17,560 nucleotides of DNA from Prochlorococcus sp. AG-315-D17 (GCA_003283685.1 QBWD01000020.1:1-17560), one strand, 5' to 3'. Numbered from the stretch's first letter, positions 7,427 through 13,090 are shown. The notes: generated by a model from the letters alone, not told the origin. Translations and numbers: made by a program.

Positions 7427-7452
7427 AATATCATAATACCGTTATATTATAT
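7421..7452 (+). promoter_or_regulatory. Promoter element with tandem TATCATAA and GTTATATTATAT
   Basis: TATCATAA is repeated head to tail at 7421-7428 and 7429-7436, and GTTATATTATAT follows at 7441-7452. TATATT at 7443-7448 would serve as -10, with transcription starting near 7455. That places the translation start of the membrane protein at 7475 rather than at the in-frame ATG at 7451. The 7429-7452 part matches the PTOX promoter element. Confidence 0.5.
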
Positions 7453-7474
7453 GAGCACAATACGGCTCAACTCT

Positions 7475-7642
7475 ATGCGTTTGTTCATTCTTTTGACCCC
7501 AATAGCCGGCGCATTGATTTTCCCTATTATTGTCCCTATCGCTACTAACAAGTTTGGCTTAGGTGCTGGAGTTGCTACTGCCGTAATAGTGGGTTTCCTT
7601 TGGTTCTTGATTATGCTTCGCACCGCTGAGATGCCTCATTAG
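7475..7642 (+). CDS. Small two-helix membrane protein (55 aa)
   Basis: Two hydrophobic helices separated by a glycine-rich turn (LFILLTPIAGALIFPIIVPIA, then GLGAGVATAVIVGFLWFLIML) make this an integral membrane protein ending LRTAEMPH. I believe this family is conserved in marine picocyanobacteria, always small, with unknown function. An in-frame ATG at 7451 would add MSTIRLNS, but the probable -10 box lies too close to it. The promoter shares a 24-bp element with PTOX, which suggests a shared control circuit, perhaps a thylakoid stress or iron response; that is inference. Confidence 0.72.
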   Translation: MRLFILLTPIAGALIFPIIVPIATNKFGLGAGVATAVIVGFLWFLIMLRTAEMPH

Positions 7643-7650
7643 ATCATTAT

Positions 7651-7775
7651 CAAGAGGGTAAATTCATGTTGGGAATCAGCTATTGGAAGTAATGGGGAAA
7701 AGTGGTGCGAATCCGCTGCTGTCACGCAACTGTGATGTATTGAGATTCATCGATACAAGTCAGAATGCCCGCCTT
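7651..7775 (+). promoter_or_regulatory. Cobalamin (B12) riboswitch aptamer
   Basis: The conserved core of the cobalamin riboswitch is present in order: GGGGAA at 7694-7699, GGTGCGAATCC at about 7703-7713, GCTGCTGTCACGCAACTGTGA at 7714-7734 (the CCCGC-ACTGT core with one change), and the B12 box AGTCAGAATGCCCGCC at 7758-7773. It binds adenosylcobalamin or a related corrinoid and normally shuts down a downstream gene for B12 uptake, synthesis or B12-independent enzymes. No such gene follows on either strand within this region: the next plus-strand frame starts at 8160. The boundaries are approximate. Confidence 0.85.
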
Positions 7776-8159
7776 CTTTCACAATTCGACGAGGATCGAC
7801 CTCTGAATTTTCACTCTTTGGTGTGCTAAGAAATCTTAGTGAAGAAGGAATAATCGAAATAAATAATCTTAACTTCCGTCTCCTAAATGTAGGCCAGACT
7901 TAATTATCATTTTCTAGGAAGTTGACCCATCAGATAGGCATAGGCAATATTTAGACCAACCTGAAAGTGATAAGGCTTGTTTTGAAATCTAAGAGGATCT
8001 ATAGGCTTAAATAATAATCAATACTCTTATTGGTATACCCAACTAATCATTAGTGGCAACCGATCTGAGTAGTAGACACCGAATATATTTCTTCGGTTTG
8101 CAACCTTTCTGAATTTAATTAGTCGGGCGAAAGTAGTTATGTAACTCGCAAGAGACCTG
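7776..8159 (+). other. Non-coding tract downstream of the riboswitch
   Basis: No credible reading frame lies in these 384 bases. The plus-strand ATGs run at once into stops and no minus-strand frame exceeds about 15 codons. Several hairpins are visible: CTAAG-AAAT-CTTAG near 7830, CAATA-CTCT-TATTG near 8019, ACCGAA/TTCGGT at 8078-8097, and GCG..CGC with AGT..ACT just before the ATG at 8160. The GCAACCG at 8056 could instead pair with CGGTTTGC at 8094, excluding the ACCGAA hairpin, as in a switch. It may be an RNA gene or a long structured leader. Confidence 0.45.
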
Positions 8160-8426
8160 ATGTATTCCTCTTTATTTGATGCTGTATTCTCTGACTCTTT
8201 CTTATCTCCTATGAGAACTGTATATGTTGTCTCTGATAGTCAGTTAGAAGAACTAAAGCGTAAGCAACATCAAGAAGAACTCGATAATATTGAGACTTCT
8301 CGTATGAGACTTGAGGAGAACTATCAGGCACGAGTCAAAGTATTGACAGATCGTGAGGTTGAGTTGCAAGAGGAGCTCAAAGCACTTGCTCCAGCTAAGA
8401 AAGAGAAAGAAAAAGTCGCTGCTTGA
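8160..8426 (+). CDS. Small coiled-coil protein (88 aa)
   Basis: The N-terminus (MYSSLFDAVFSDSFLSPMRTVYVVSD) is aromatic and resembles short N-terminal segments of small cyanophage and picocyanobacterial proteins. Residues 27-75 are a highly charged helix with heptad-like leucine and isoleucine spacing (QLEELKRKQHQEELDNIE...), a likely coiled coil. The tail is lysine-alanine rich (APAKKEKEKVAA). No enzyme motif is seen. It lies 385 bases after the cobalamin riboswitch; if the intervening tract is leader RNA this gene would be its target, but no terminator-antiterminator link is proven. A strong terminator follows at 8474. Confidence 0.6.
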   Translation: MYSSLFDAVFSDSFLSPMRTVYVVSDSQLEELKRKQHQEELDNIETSRMRLEENYQARVKVLTDREVELQEELKALAPAKKEKEKVAA

Positions 8427-8473
8427 TAAGTAACTTGAGGACGTTAGTTATTTAGAGCATTGATTTCTCGATT

Positions 8474-8509
8474 AGCCTCTTTCCTCGAGCAACGGGGGAA
8501 GGGGCTTTT
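8474..8509 (+). terminator. Intrinsic terminator after the coiled-coil gene
   Basis: AGCCTCTTTCCTCG pairs with CGGGGGAAGGGGCT around an AGCAA loop, followed by TTTT. It ends the transcript of the gene at 8160. A diverged copy of the same hairpin lies at 8815-8847. Confidence 0.75.
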
Positions 8510-8599
8510 CTCTGATTTAGTTACTTCGAGTATTACGTAAAACAAGCCTGAGATGTTATCCGAACAGCAAATTATCAGGAAATATGGTTAAATAATCTT

Positions 8600-8743
8600 A
8601 TGGTTACTTCGTTTAAGAAGGATTCAAGCTCGTCAAAGTCTAAAGACTATTTGAAAACATCCGACAGAAAAAGGCCTACATGGCATTTTGAAGTAGAAGG
8701 AAGTGGTCAAAGAAAGAGATATTTAAAATCTCTAAATAAGTAG
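8600..8743 (+). CDS. Small basic protein (47 aa)
   Basis: The 47-residue frame begins MVTSFKKDSSSSKSKDY and continues with a basic, tryptophan-containing segment (RKRPTWHFEVEGSGQRKRYL) ending LKSLNK. The charge (about +10 net) suggests nucleic-acid binding, but no fold is recognisable. It stands alone between terminators, 90 bases after the one at 8474. The codon pattern and composition look protein-like, not random. Confidence 0.45.
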   Translation: MVTSFKKDSSSSKSKDYLKTSDRKRPTWHFEVEGSGQRKRYLKSLNK

Positions 8744-8814
8744 ACGCAAGCTTAGTTTTCTTACTTTCCAATCAAAATTGCTAGGGCCCTTTTTAGTGTC
8801 TTCACTTCATATTG

Positions 8815-8847
8815 AGCTTCTTTCCTCGAACAATCGGGGAGAGGACC
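8815..8847 (+). terminator. Terminator-like hairpin, diverged copy of the one at 8474
   Basis: TCCTCGA pairs with TCGGGGA (one G-U) around an ACAA loop. The run CTTTCCTCGA and the following CGGGGxAxxGG match the 8474 terminator, but the T tract is lost, so it is probably not an active terminator. Confidence 0.45.
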
Positions 8848-8932
8848 TTAATCAATGCTTAGCAAAGCAGATCTAATAGTTGCAGCAATAGAATTCTTAA
8901 CTCAGAATTGAATTGTTGACAGTCGATCGCTA

Positions 8933-8954
8933 GGGGGCAATTAGCCCCCTTTTT
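8933..8954 (+). terminator. Strong intrinsic terminator
   Basis: GGGGGC (8933-8938) and GCCCCC (8944-8949) form a perfect stem with an AATTA loop, followed by TTTTT. Upstream are only the 47-aa gene and the 18-codon frame, so it may terminate a short RNA. Confidence 0.85.
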
Positions 8955-9049
8955 ATTGGTTTGAAAAATAAGTGTGAATACGGTTACTTCAGAATGTTGT
9001 TGTCAAATTAAGCATAAGTAGTTATCTTCGTAGCAATGCAAGAAGGTGG

Positions 9050-9066
9050 CCCGTAAGTCCTACGGG
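9050..9066 (+). other. Hairpin CCCGTA-agtcc-TACGGG of unknown role
   Basis: A perfect 6-bp GC-rich stem sits in the leader 65 bases before the 60-aa gene at 9131. With no T tract behind it, a leader or small-RNA element is more likely than a terminator. Confidence 0.4.
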
Positions 9067-9130
9067 GTAACTTCAGTAATAGATCAATTTTTGATGGCTA
9101 AATATTCACCCCTTTAATTTTTAAGCTGCA

Positions 9131-9313
9131 ATGAAGCCAGTTCAAAAAACCCTAAAGAAAGAAAACCCCTTGGATGTTGAAGACTTTCTTAGGAGAGTTG
9201 GGCAAGCAATTGATTCTAAAGATGATTTTCAGTTAGGGATTTATAGGAGTCTTTCTCACAAGTTTCCTAGGAACATCAAAGCAGCATTGAAGAGAGAAGG
9301 GATTTCCCTTTAG
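9131..9313 (+). CDS. Small hypothetical protein (60 aa)
   Basis: The product has a basic N-terminus (MKPVQKTLKKENP) and a mostly helical body (LDVEDFLRRVGQAIDSKDDFQLGIYRSLSHKFPRNIKAALKREG). It is soluble, with no motif I recognise. Seven bases separate its stop from the ATG of the HTH gene at 9321, so the two probably share a transcript; a small partner for a DNA-binding protein is conceivable but unproven. Confidence 0.6.
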   Translation: MKPVQKTLKKENPLDVEDFLRRVGQAIDSKDDFQLGIYRSLSHKFPRNIKAALKREGISL

Positions 9314-9320
9314 TCAGAAA

Positions 9321-9557
9321 ATGGAACCAAAAATAAAGTAGCATCCCCAAAAGGTTGCTGCTGAATATCTCGGACGGTCAGAACGCACCTTGCTGACCAT
9401 GAGGAAACTTGGCCTTTTAACAGAAGGTACTTGTTGGATGAGGAAAATTCCTCGAGCTAAAAACAGTCATTGTCTTTATGACCTGGAGGCTTGTGTAGGT
9501 CCTGGGTATTGCAGTGATCCAGATTTGGAATGGCTTCTATTACAGGTAGAGCAATAG
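9321..9557 (+). pseudogene. HTH (excisionase-like) small protein interrupted by an in-frame TAG
   Basis: Reading from the ATG at 9321, codon 7 is TAG (9339-9341). Beyond it the same frame stays open for 71 codons with clear protein character: KVAAEYLGRSERTLLTMRKLGLL is a MerR/excisionase-type helix-turn-helix, followed by GTCWMRKIPRA and HCLYDLEAC. No alternative start codon lies between the stop and the HTH; the first internal ATG (9399) would cut through the recognition helix. So it is a recent pseudogene by point mutation, a sequencing error, or read through. The C-terminus is cysteine- and leucine-containing with no known domain. Confidence 0.6.
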
Positions 9558-9631
9558 GTAATAAGAAAAAATGGGTAAGACTTAAGTCTTGATTGAGTAG
9601 CTATATCAGCTTTTGGGCAATGGCCTGCAGA

Positions 9632-10354
9632 TTAGTCAAATGTTTCTGAAGATTTTTCGAGTAATCCATTTAAGTCTAAGAGTTCTTCTTTGGTAAATTC
9701 GCGATATTTTCCTGTTGGTACGTCTAACTTAATATTCATAATTCTTACACGCTTTAATGACTGTACTCTGTAGCCTAAGGACTCACACATTCTCCTAATC
9801 TGACGGTTAAGTCCTTGAGTGAGTATGATTTTAAATTTTTTTGCCCCCAATTGTTTTACGAAACAATTCTTAGTTATGGTTTCTAATATTTCAACTCCAT
9901 TACTCATCCTTTGAATAAAGTCTCTATTAATCGGACGATTAACGCTTACGATGTATTCTTTTTCATGATTATTTCTTGCTCTGAGTATTTTATTTACGAT
10001 ATCTCCATCGTTAGTTAAAAAAATTAATCCCTCACTGGGCTTATCCAATCTTCCAATAGGAAAAATTCTTGTAGGATATTTAATGAAATCTATAATGTTG
10101 TCGTATTCTAGTCTTCTATCGGTTGTGCAAACAATCCCAACAGGTTTATTAAAGGCTAAGTATATATTTTTTTCTTTCGTTGATTTTTCTATTATTTGAC
10201 CGTCAACTTTTACTTGATCACCTTCCTCTATCTTGGTACCCTTTTCTGGAATTTTACCATTAATGACTACTTTTCCTTCTTCAATTAGTCTATCTGCGAC
10301 TCTTCTAGAACAATAACCGACTTCACTTAAATATTTATTAATTCTGGTAGCCAT
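9632..10354 (-). CDS. rluF: 23S rRNA pseudouridine synthase, RluF-type (240 aa)
   Basis: RluF isomerises a uridine of 23S rRNA (position 2604 in E. coli) to pseudouridine. The S4 RNA-binding domain occupies residues 3-50 (RINKYLSEVGYCSRRVADRLIEEGKVVING), and the synthase core follows with the catalytic Asp104 in FPIGRLDKPSEGLIFLTNDGD and the closing QGLNRQIRRMCESLGY. The HEKEY, GLNRQIRRMCE and RIMNI segments match E. coli RluF more closely than RsuA or RluB. The length is typical for the short form, and all motifs are intact. It stands alone on the minus strand among broken accessory genes, so it may have been acquired horizontally. Confidence 0.85.
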   Translation of the reverse strand: MATRINKYLSEVGYCSRRVADRLIEEGKVVINGKIPEKGTKIEEGDQVKVDGQIIEKSTKEKNIYLAFNKPVGIVCTTDRRLEYDNIIDFIKYPTRIFPIGRLDKPSEGLIFLTNDGDIVNKILRARNNHEKEYIVSVNRPINRDFIQRMSNGVEILETITKNCFVKQLGAKKFKIILTQGLNRQIRRMCESLGYRVQSLKRVRIMNIKLDVPTGKYREFTKEELLDLNGLLEKSSETFD

Positions 10355-10471
10355 TTTGTCAAAGTTATCTTTTATCTATTTTAAATATGCGGACAAATAT
10401 TGCTTTATTTGTAATGACAAACTCGGCAAAATTTAGCGAAATAACTATAGCTTAAAAACCTATATTGATTG

Positions 10472-10707
10472 ATGAAGGACTTAGAATTTAATGGTATGGA
10501 GGAGATTGACTGGAAACAGGAACTGCTTGATTCAATGCAGTTCAATCAAAAAGAAGAAAGTTGTTGAAGAATGGTGCATCTTCTCTTGCTGAGTCTTGGT
10601 GGTTAGGTGCTCTTTATGTTCGATGGAAAAGAATGAAGGGGATAGTTGAACCATCTCCTCCAAATTGCCAATCAAGTTTTAAAGAGTGGAATAAGAAAGT
10701 TAATTAG
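10472..10707 (+). pseudogene. Small conserved hypothetical gene broken by a one-base deletion
   Basis: The first 29 codons from the ATG at 10472 read MKDLEFNGMEEIDWKQELLD... and then hit TGA at 10565. The next frame, from about 10561 to the TAG at 10705-10707, continues naturally: LLKNGASSLAESWWLGALY, then VRWKRMKGIVEPSPPNC. One A missing from the AAAGAAGAAAG tract (10549-10560) would join both halves into a protein of about 78 residues. The WWLGALYVRWKRMKG block looks strongly constrained. It is either a pseudogene, a programmed frameshift or a sequencing slip. I do not recognise the function. Confidence 0.55.
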
Positions 10708-10837
10708 TTTTCCTTCTTTCAGAGGCAATCTCACCTTTTACTAATGCTACCTCGCAGTAATCAGATACTTCTCCCTGCTTATCTCCTAACATTCTCTTTG
10801 CATATCCACGCTTGATATAGGTGTCTACATCCTTTGT
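10700..10837 (-). pseudogene. Tetratricopeptide-repeat fragment without a start
   Basis: A minus-strand frame of 45 codons ending at 10700 holds one recognisable TPR unit (DTYIKRGYAKRMLGDKQGEV, then SDYCEVALVKG). A stop lies just upstream and there is no start codon before the repeat. It looks like the last repeat of a longer TPR protein left behind by a deletion. Its 3' end overlaps that of the frameshifted gene on the other strand. Confidence 0.4.
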
Positions 10838-10843
10838 TTATGG

Positions 10844-10985
10844 GTGAGAACAGAAGAAGTACGCTAGATAGCTAATCTAACGCACTAAATGGGTTACCTG
10901 ATTCACTCCTCATAGCCTATTCAATTATGGGTACTGGGGGGAAAGCGTCCTTCTTGTGACGTATTACTTCTGCTCACAAATTTTT
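10844..10985 (+). ncRNA. Candidate structured small RNA with long closing stem and terminator
   Basis: The two ends of this 142-base tract pair. GTGAG with CTCAC (10844-48 / 10973-77), CAGAAG with CTTCTG (10851-56 / 10967-72), AG with TT (10858-59 / 10964-65) and TACG with CGTA (10860-63 / 10960-63) give about 17 pairs with small bulges. Inside are a TAGAT-AGCTA-ATCTA hairpin (10865-10879) and a further GC-rich part with the run CTGGGGGG. The stem is followed by AAATTTTT on the plus strand but by no T run on the minus strand, so the transcript is plus. It shows no coding potential. Its shape resembles 6S-like or Yfr-type RNAs, but the family is not identified. Confidence 0.55.
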
Positions 10986-11097
10986 ATCATAATTTTATTG
11001 GCTAAGGATGACTGATTTGATACGTGCTATTTATCTAGTAATCCATGCATTCAGTTTTATATCTCCCAACCATTGAATTGCACTTGTTCCCTACTGG
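10986..11097. other. Short non-coding gap after the structured RNA
   Basis: Together with the RNA and the TPR remnant this makes up the 390-base tract from 10708 to 11097 without an intact gene. I see no other feature in it. Confidence 0.5.
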
Positions 11098-11619
11098 TTA
11101 TTCCTTGGTGGTCTTTTCTGACCAATCCTTGATTGGTTGATTGTCGTAAGGGTTATTACCCTTGTCTCTGCCTTGGGTGTCTTGTGGACCTTGGCTAGCG
11201 GGGAATCGGTAATTGGGAATTGGCTTTGGTTCTTGACGCCTCCAACGATTTAAAGCTCTTATGAAATCTCTTTGTGCATTGAAATGGGAGAAAAGAAATA
11301 AAGCTTCCCTCTCTGTTCCATCTCCTGCTCGGTAAGAGATGTAGTTGTAATACTCCATTGATCCCCAAGATGAACCATCCTCGTCATATCTAAAACCAAT
11401 AAATTGATCTCTTTGAATACCTCCTTGTCCTTCAACCCACATTGCAGGTCCTTGAAATCGAACCCTACATTTGTTTTTAATCTTTCTGCACCAAGCATCG
11501 TGATAACTTTTTGGTCCTTCACTAAATAATTCGACTGGAAAAGCTGCATCTCCAAAGTCAGCTTTGGCAATTGATCCAAATAGAGAGAGGAGAAAAAAAG
11601 GAATTAAAATTTTCTTCAT
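11098..11619 (-). CDS. Secreted hypothetical protein (173 aa)
   Basis: A signal peptide covers residues 1-20 (MKKILIPFFLLSLFGSIAKA), with cleavage before DFGDAAFP. The mature domain holds two cysteines that could form a disulfide (WCRKIKNKC), several aromatic strands (FQGPAMWVEGQGGIQRDQFIGFRY, YYNYISYR) and a helix (FNAQRDFIRALNRWRRQ). It ends in a disordered Pro/Gln/Asp/Lys tail. I do not recognise the fold. Its start is one base after the stop of the hendecad coiled-coil gene, so both are made from one transcript and could work together at the membrane. The function is unknown. Confidence 0.7.
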   Translation of the reverse strand: MKKILIPFFLLSLFGSIAKADFGDAAFPVELFSEGPKSYHDAWCRKIKNKCRVRFQGPAMWVEGQGGIQRDQFIGFRYDEDGSSWGSMEYYNYISYRAGDGTEREALFLFSHFNAQRDFIRALNRWRRQEPKPIPNYRFPASQGPQDTQGRDKGNNPYDNQPIKDWSEKTTKE

Positions 11620-11620
11620 T

Positions 11621-12274
11621 TTATTCGCTCTCTAAACATTCAAATCCTCTGTAATCATCTGGATGTAGTCGCTTGCTTCCTGTAAATATTGATCCTTGCA
11701 TTTCACATTGACTCATATCTAACATCGGTATTTTCTCAAAAGCAGCCGCATGGGTTGCGCTTCCAAATCTTAAAAGCAACCAAACCTTGTCAGGTTTTGG
11801 ACTTGAACCTTGATTTATTTTCTTTAATGCTTCCTCTCTAGCTGCTTTTACTTGAATTAAGGCATTTGATCTATCGGTTTTAATTTCATTCAAAGTATTA
11901 GACCGAATGCTATCAAGTTCTTTTAAAACATCTGATCTAATTGTCTTTACTTCAGATAAAGCTGACTTTTGAACTGTTTCAACTTTTCCTAATGCCTCTG
12001 AGCTAAGAGAATTTAGTTCCTGTAAAACTTCAGATCTAACTGATTTAACTTCAGTCAAGGCATCCTTTCGTTCTTTTGACAGTTCTGCTCTTATTGACTT
12101 CACTTCATCTAGAGCCTCTTTGCGTACATTCTTTATCTCAAGCATGGTTTTGGCTAATTGATCTACAGCGGTATTACCTTTCTTTAAAGCAGTTGTTACT
12201 TGTATTCCTGCAATAACAACAATCCCAACAGTACTTACAGCAGCCAAAGCCTTGTAGAAAATGTTGTTGCTCAT
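11621..12274 (-). CDS. Membrane-anchored hendecad-repeat coiled-coil protein (217 aa)
   Basis: Residues 7-30 form one membrane helix (ALAAVSTVGIVVIAGIQV). Residues 50-153 are a long helix with an exact 11-residue period: units begin at 72, 83, 94, 105, 116, 127, 138 and 149, each of the type (A/V/T)LxE(V/I/L)xS(I/V)RS(D/E). The step from 54 to 72 is 18, i.e. one heptad plus one hendecad. Hendecads give a right-handed or straight coiled coil. The C-terminal 60 residues form a small domain (KVWLLLRFGSATHAAAFEKIP, CEMQGSIFTGSKRL, DDYRGFECLE). It is probably an oligomeric membrane-tethered rod, first gene of an operon with the secreted protein. Confidence 0.75.
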   Translation of the reverse strand: MSNNIFYKALAAVSTVGIVVIAGIQVTTALKKGNTAVDQLAKTMLEIKNVRKEALDEVKSIRAELSKERKDALTEVKSVRSEVLQELNSLSSEALGKVETVQKSALSEVKTIRSDVLKELDSIRSNTLNEIKTDRSNALIQVKAAREEALKKINQGSSPKPDKVWLLLRFGSATHAAAFEKIPMLDMSQCEMQGSIFTGSKRLHPDDYRGFECLESE

Positions 12275-12391
12275 TCAAATCTGTCTATTCCTTAACTCTT
12301 TCTAGCTGATCTAGGTCGCTTAGATAGGAATTGTTTCGCGAGACTTTATGTGTCGAGTATTTATCCAGTCCATGGGAATCTGATTGTGACC

Positions 12392-12407
12392 AAGATTAAT
12401 TAATCTT
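12392..12407. promoter_or_regulatory. Perfect 16-bp palindrome AAGATTAATTAATCTT
   Basis: The site lies in the region between the minus-strand coiled-coil operon (start 12274) and the plus-strand LexA-box promoter. Having no loop, it fits a dimeric protein-binding site better than a terminator. It could control either direction. Confidence 0.4.
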
Positions 12408-12439
12408 TATTGATTTTTGGAGTAATATTCGAGGAATAC

Positions 12440-12478
12440 TTGACAACACCTCCTTACCGTTGCTAGTACATGTGTACT
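12440..12478 (+). promoter_or_regulatory. Promoter with overlapping LexA (SOS) box
   Basis: TTGACA (12440-12445) is followed after 18 bases by TAGTAC (12464-12469) as -10. The -10 overlaps AGTACATGTGTACT (12465-12478), which fits the published cyanobacterial LexA consensus RGTAC-N3-DGTWCB at every position. LexA bound here would block the promoter, and DNA damage would free it. The first sensible gene downstream is at 12573, giving a leader of about 95 bases. Confidence 0.65.
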
Positions 12479-12572
12479 GCTACAGACACATGGCTCCAGC
12501 GTCCTCACCCTATGCCGTTTTTCGTGCATCAGATTGGAATTCAGTGGTAGCAGAACCTATTGGATTAAGGCA

Positions 12573-12854
12573 ATGTCTTCGTATCGCACCCAAAAAGTTC
12601 TACCCCAGAAGCGTTACAACCCAGCAGAGGAGTGGGACTATCTCGAAGAAGACACTCTTAAACACACACGTTCAGCTAGCGTTTGCATGACATGTCAACA
12701 TTTCAATTATTGCTGCGACAGGCATTGCAGAACGATTCTTACTTGTCATCTCCATCAACGTCTTATACCTCATGGAGATCATCTAACTTCAAAGTGTCAG
12801 TGTTGGATGCAGCGACTCGAGAGAAAGATTGGATGGTGTCCCGAGGCTGCTTGA
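12573..12854 (+). CDS. Cysteine-rich small protein (93 aa), probably metal-binding
   Basis: From the ATG at 12573 the product has nine cysteines (38, 41, 47, 48, 52, 58, 75, 77, 89) plus histidines close by: CMTCQHFNYCCDRHC, then LTCHLHQ, then CQC. This spacing suggests two zinc or iron-sulfur sites, so a zinc-ribbon or small treble-clef protein is likely. An N-terminal acidic segment (YNPAEEWDYLEEDTLKH) precedes it. The gene seems to belong to a family conserved in marine picocyanobacteria, with no known function. The upstream LexA box predicts induction by DNA damage. The next gene begins four bases after its stop. Confidence 0.7.
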   Translation: MSSYRTQKVLPQKRYNPAEEWDYLEEDTLKHTRSASVCMTCQHFNYCCDRHCRTILTCHLHQRLIPHGDHLTSKCQCWMQRLERKIGWCPEAA

Positions 12855-12858
12855 AAAA

Positions 12859-13035
12859 ATGACAAAAGAACAGCTCGCACAAAAAATTGCTAGAGAAATC
12901 TATAAAGGGAAAGGAAAGCTTGAAAGCTTTCATGCCTTTCAATGTATTCGCAGTTATTTCTATGATCTTTCTATGGATGACTTAGAAGGTATCGCAGGAC
13001 AGTACGGAATCAATATTGAGTTTGATTGTCTTTGA
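12859..13035 (+). CDS. Small hypothetical protein (58 aa), second gene of the LexA-box unit
   Basis: The ATG at 12859 lies four bases after the preceding stop, so the two genes are co-transcribed. The product is soluble and mixed helical (TKEQLAQKIAREIYKGKGKL, FHAFQCIRSYFYDLSMDDLEG), ending in an acidic strand (GINIEFDCL). It has no recognised domain. Its 3' end overlaps the last small gene of the minus-strand microprotein chain. Confidence 0.6.
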   Translation: MTKEQLAQKIAREIYKGKGKLESFHAFQCIRSYFYDLSMDDLEGIAGQYGINIEFDCL

Positions 13036-13090
13036 TTAGGTTTAAGAATTTTTCTTTCTCTTCTTCTGCGGTAAATAGTTTTTTACGCAT
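13010..13090 (-). CDS. Microprotein of 26 aa, last gene of the minus-strand chain
   Basis: The ATG overlaps the TGA of the previous minus-strand gene (ATGA). The product is a charged helix (MRKKLFTAEEEKEKFLNLIK...). The coupling argues for translation, but the gene overlaps the 3' end of the plus-strand 58-aa gene, so its coding status is uncertain. Confidence 0.4.
   Translation of the reverse strand: MRKKLFTAEEEKEKFLNLIKDNQTQY

Larger units (their letters stand above)
8744..9130 (+). other. Intergenic region with terminators and no clear gene
   Basis: The tract holds two terminator-like hairpins, given as separate entries. At 8770-8784 a GGGCCC followed by five T looks like a copy of the 8933 terminator with its loop deleted. 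An 18-codon frame runs from 8855 to 8911 (MLSKADLIVAAIEFLTQN), just before the terminator at 8933; it may be a tiny peptide gene but is too short to claim. A CCCGTA-AGTCC-TACGGG hairpin lies at 9050-9066. Confidence 0.4.

Noticed and set aside
8855..8911. 18-codon frame before the terminator at 8933
   Set aside because: Too short to claim without translation evidence; described under the intergenic entry only.
11259..11579. Minus-strand frame of 106 codons overlapping the secreted protein
   Set aside because: It has no signal or motif, while the overlapping 173-codon frame has a clean signal peptide and operon spacing.
12465..12478. NtcA site
   Set aside because: The GTA and TAC triplets are six bases apart, not the eight required by NtcA; LexA fits much better.
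12460..12690. Plus-strand frame of 76 codons from a TTG
   Set aside because: It begins next to the LexA box and overlaps the Cys-rich gene in another frame; it shows no protein-like features.
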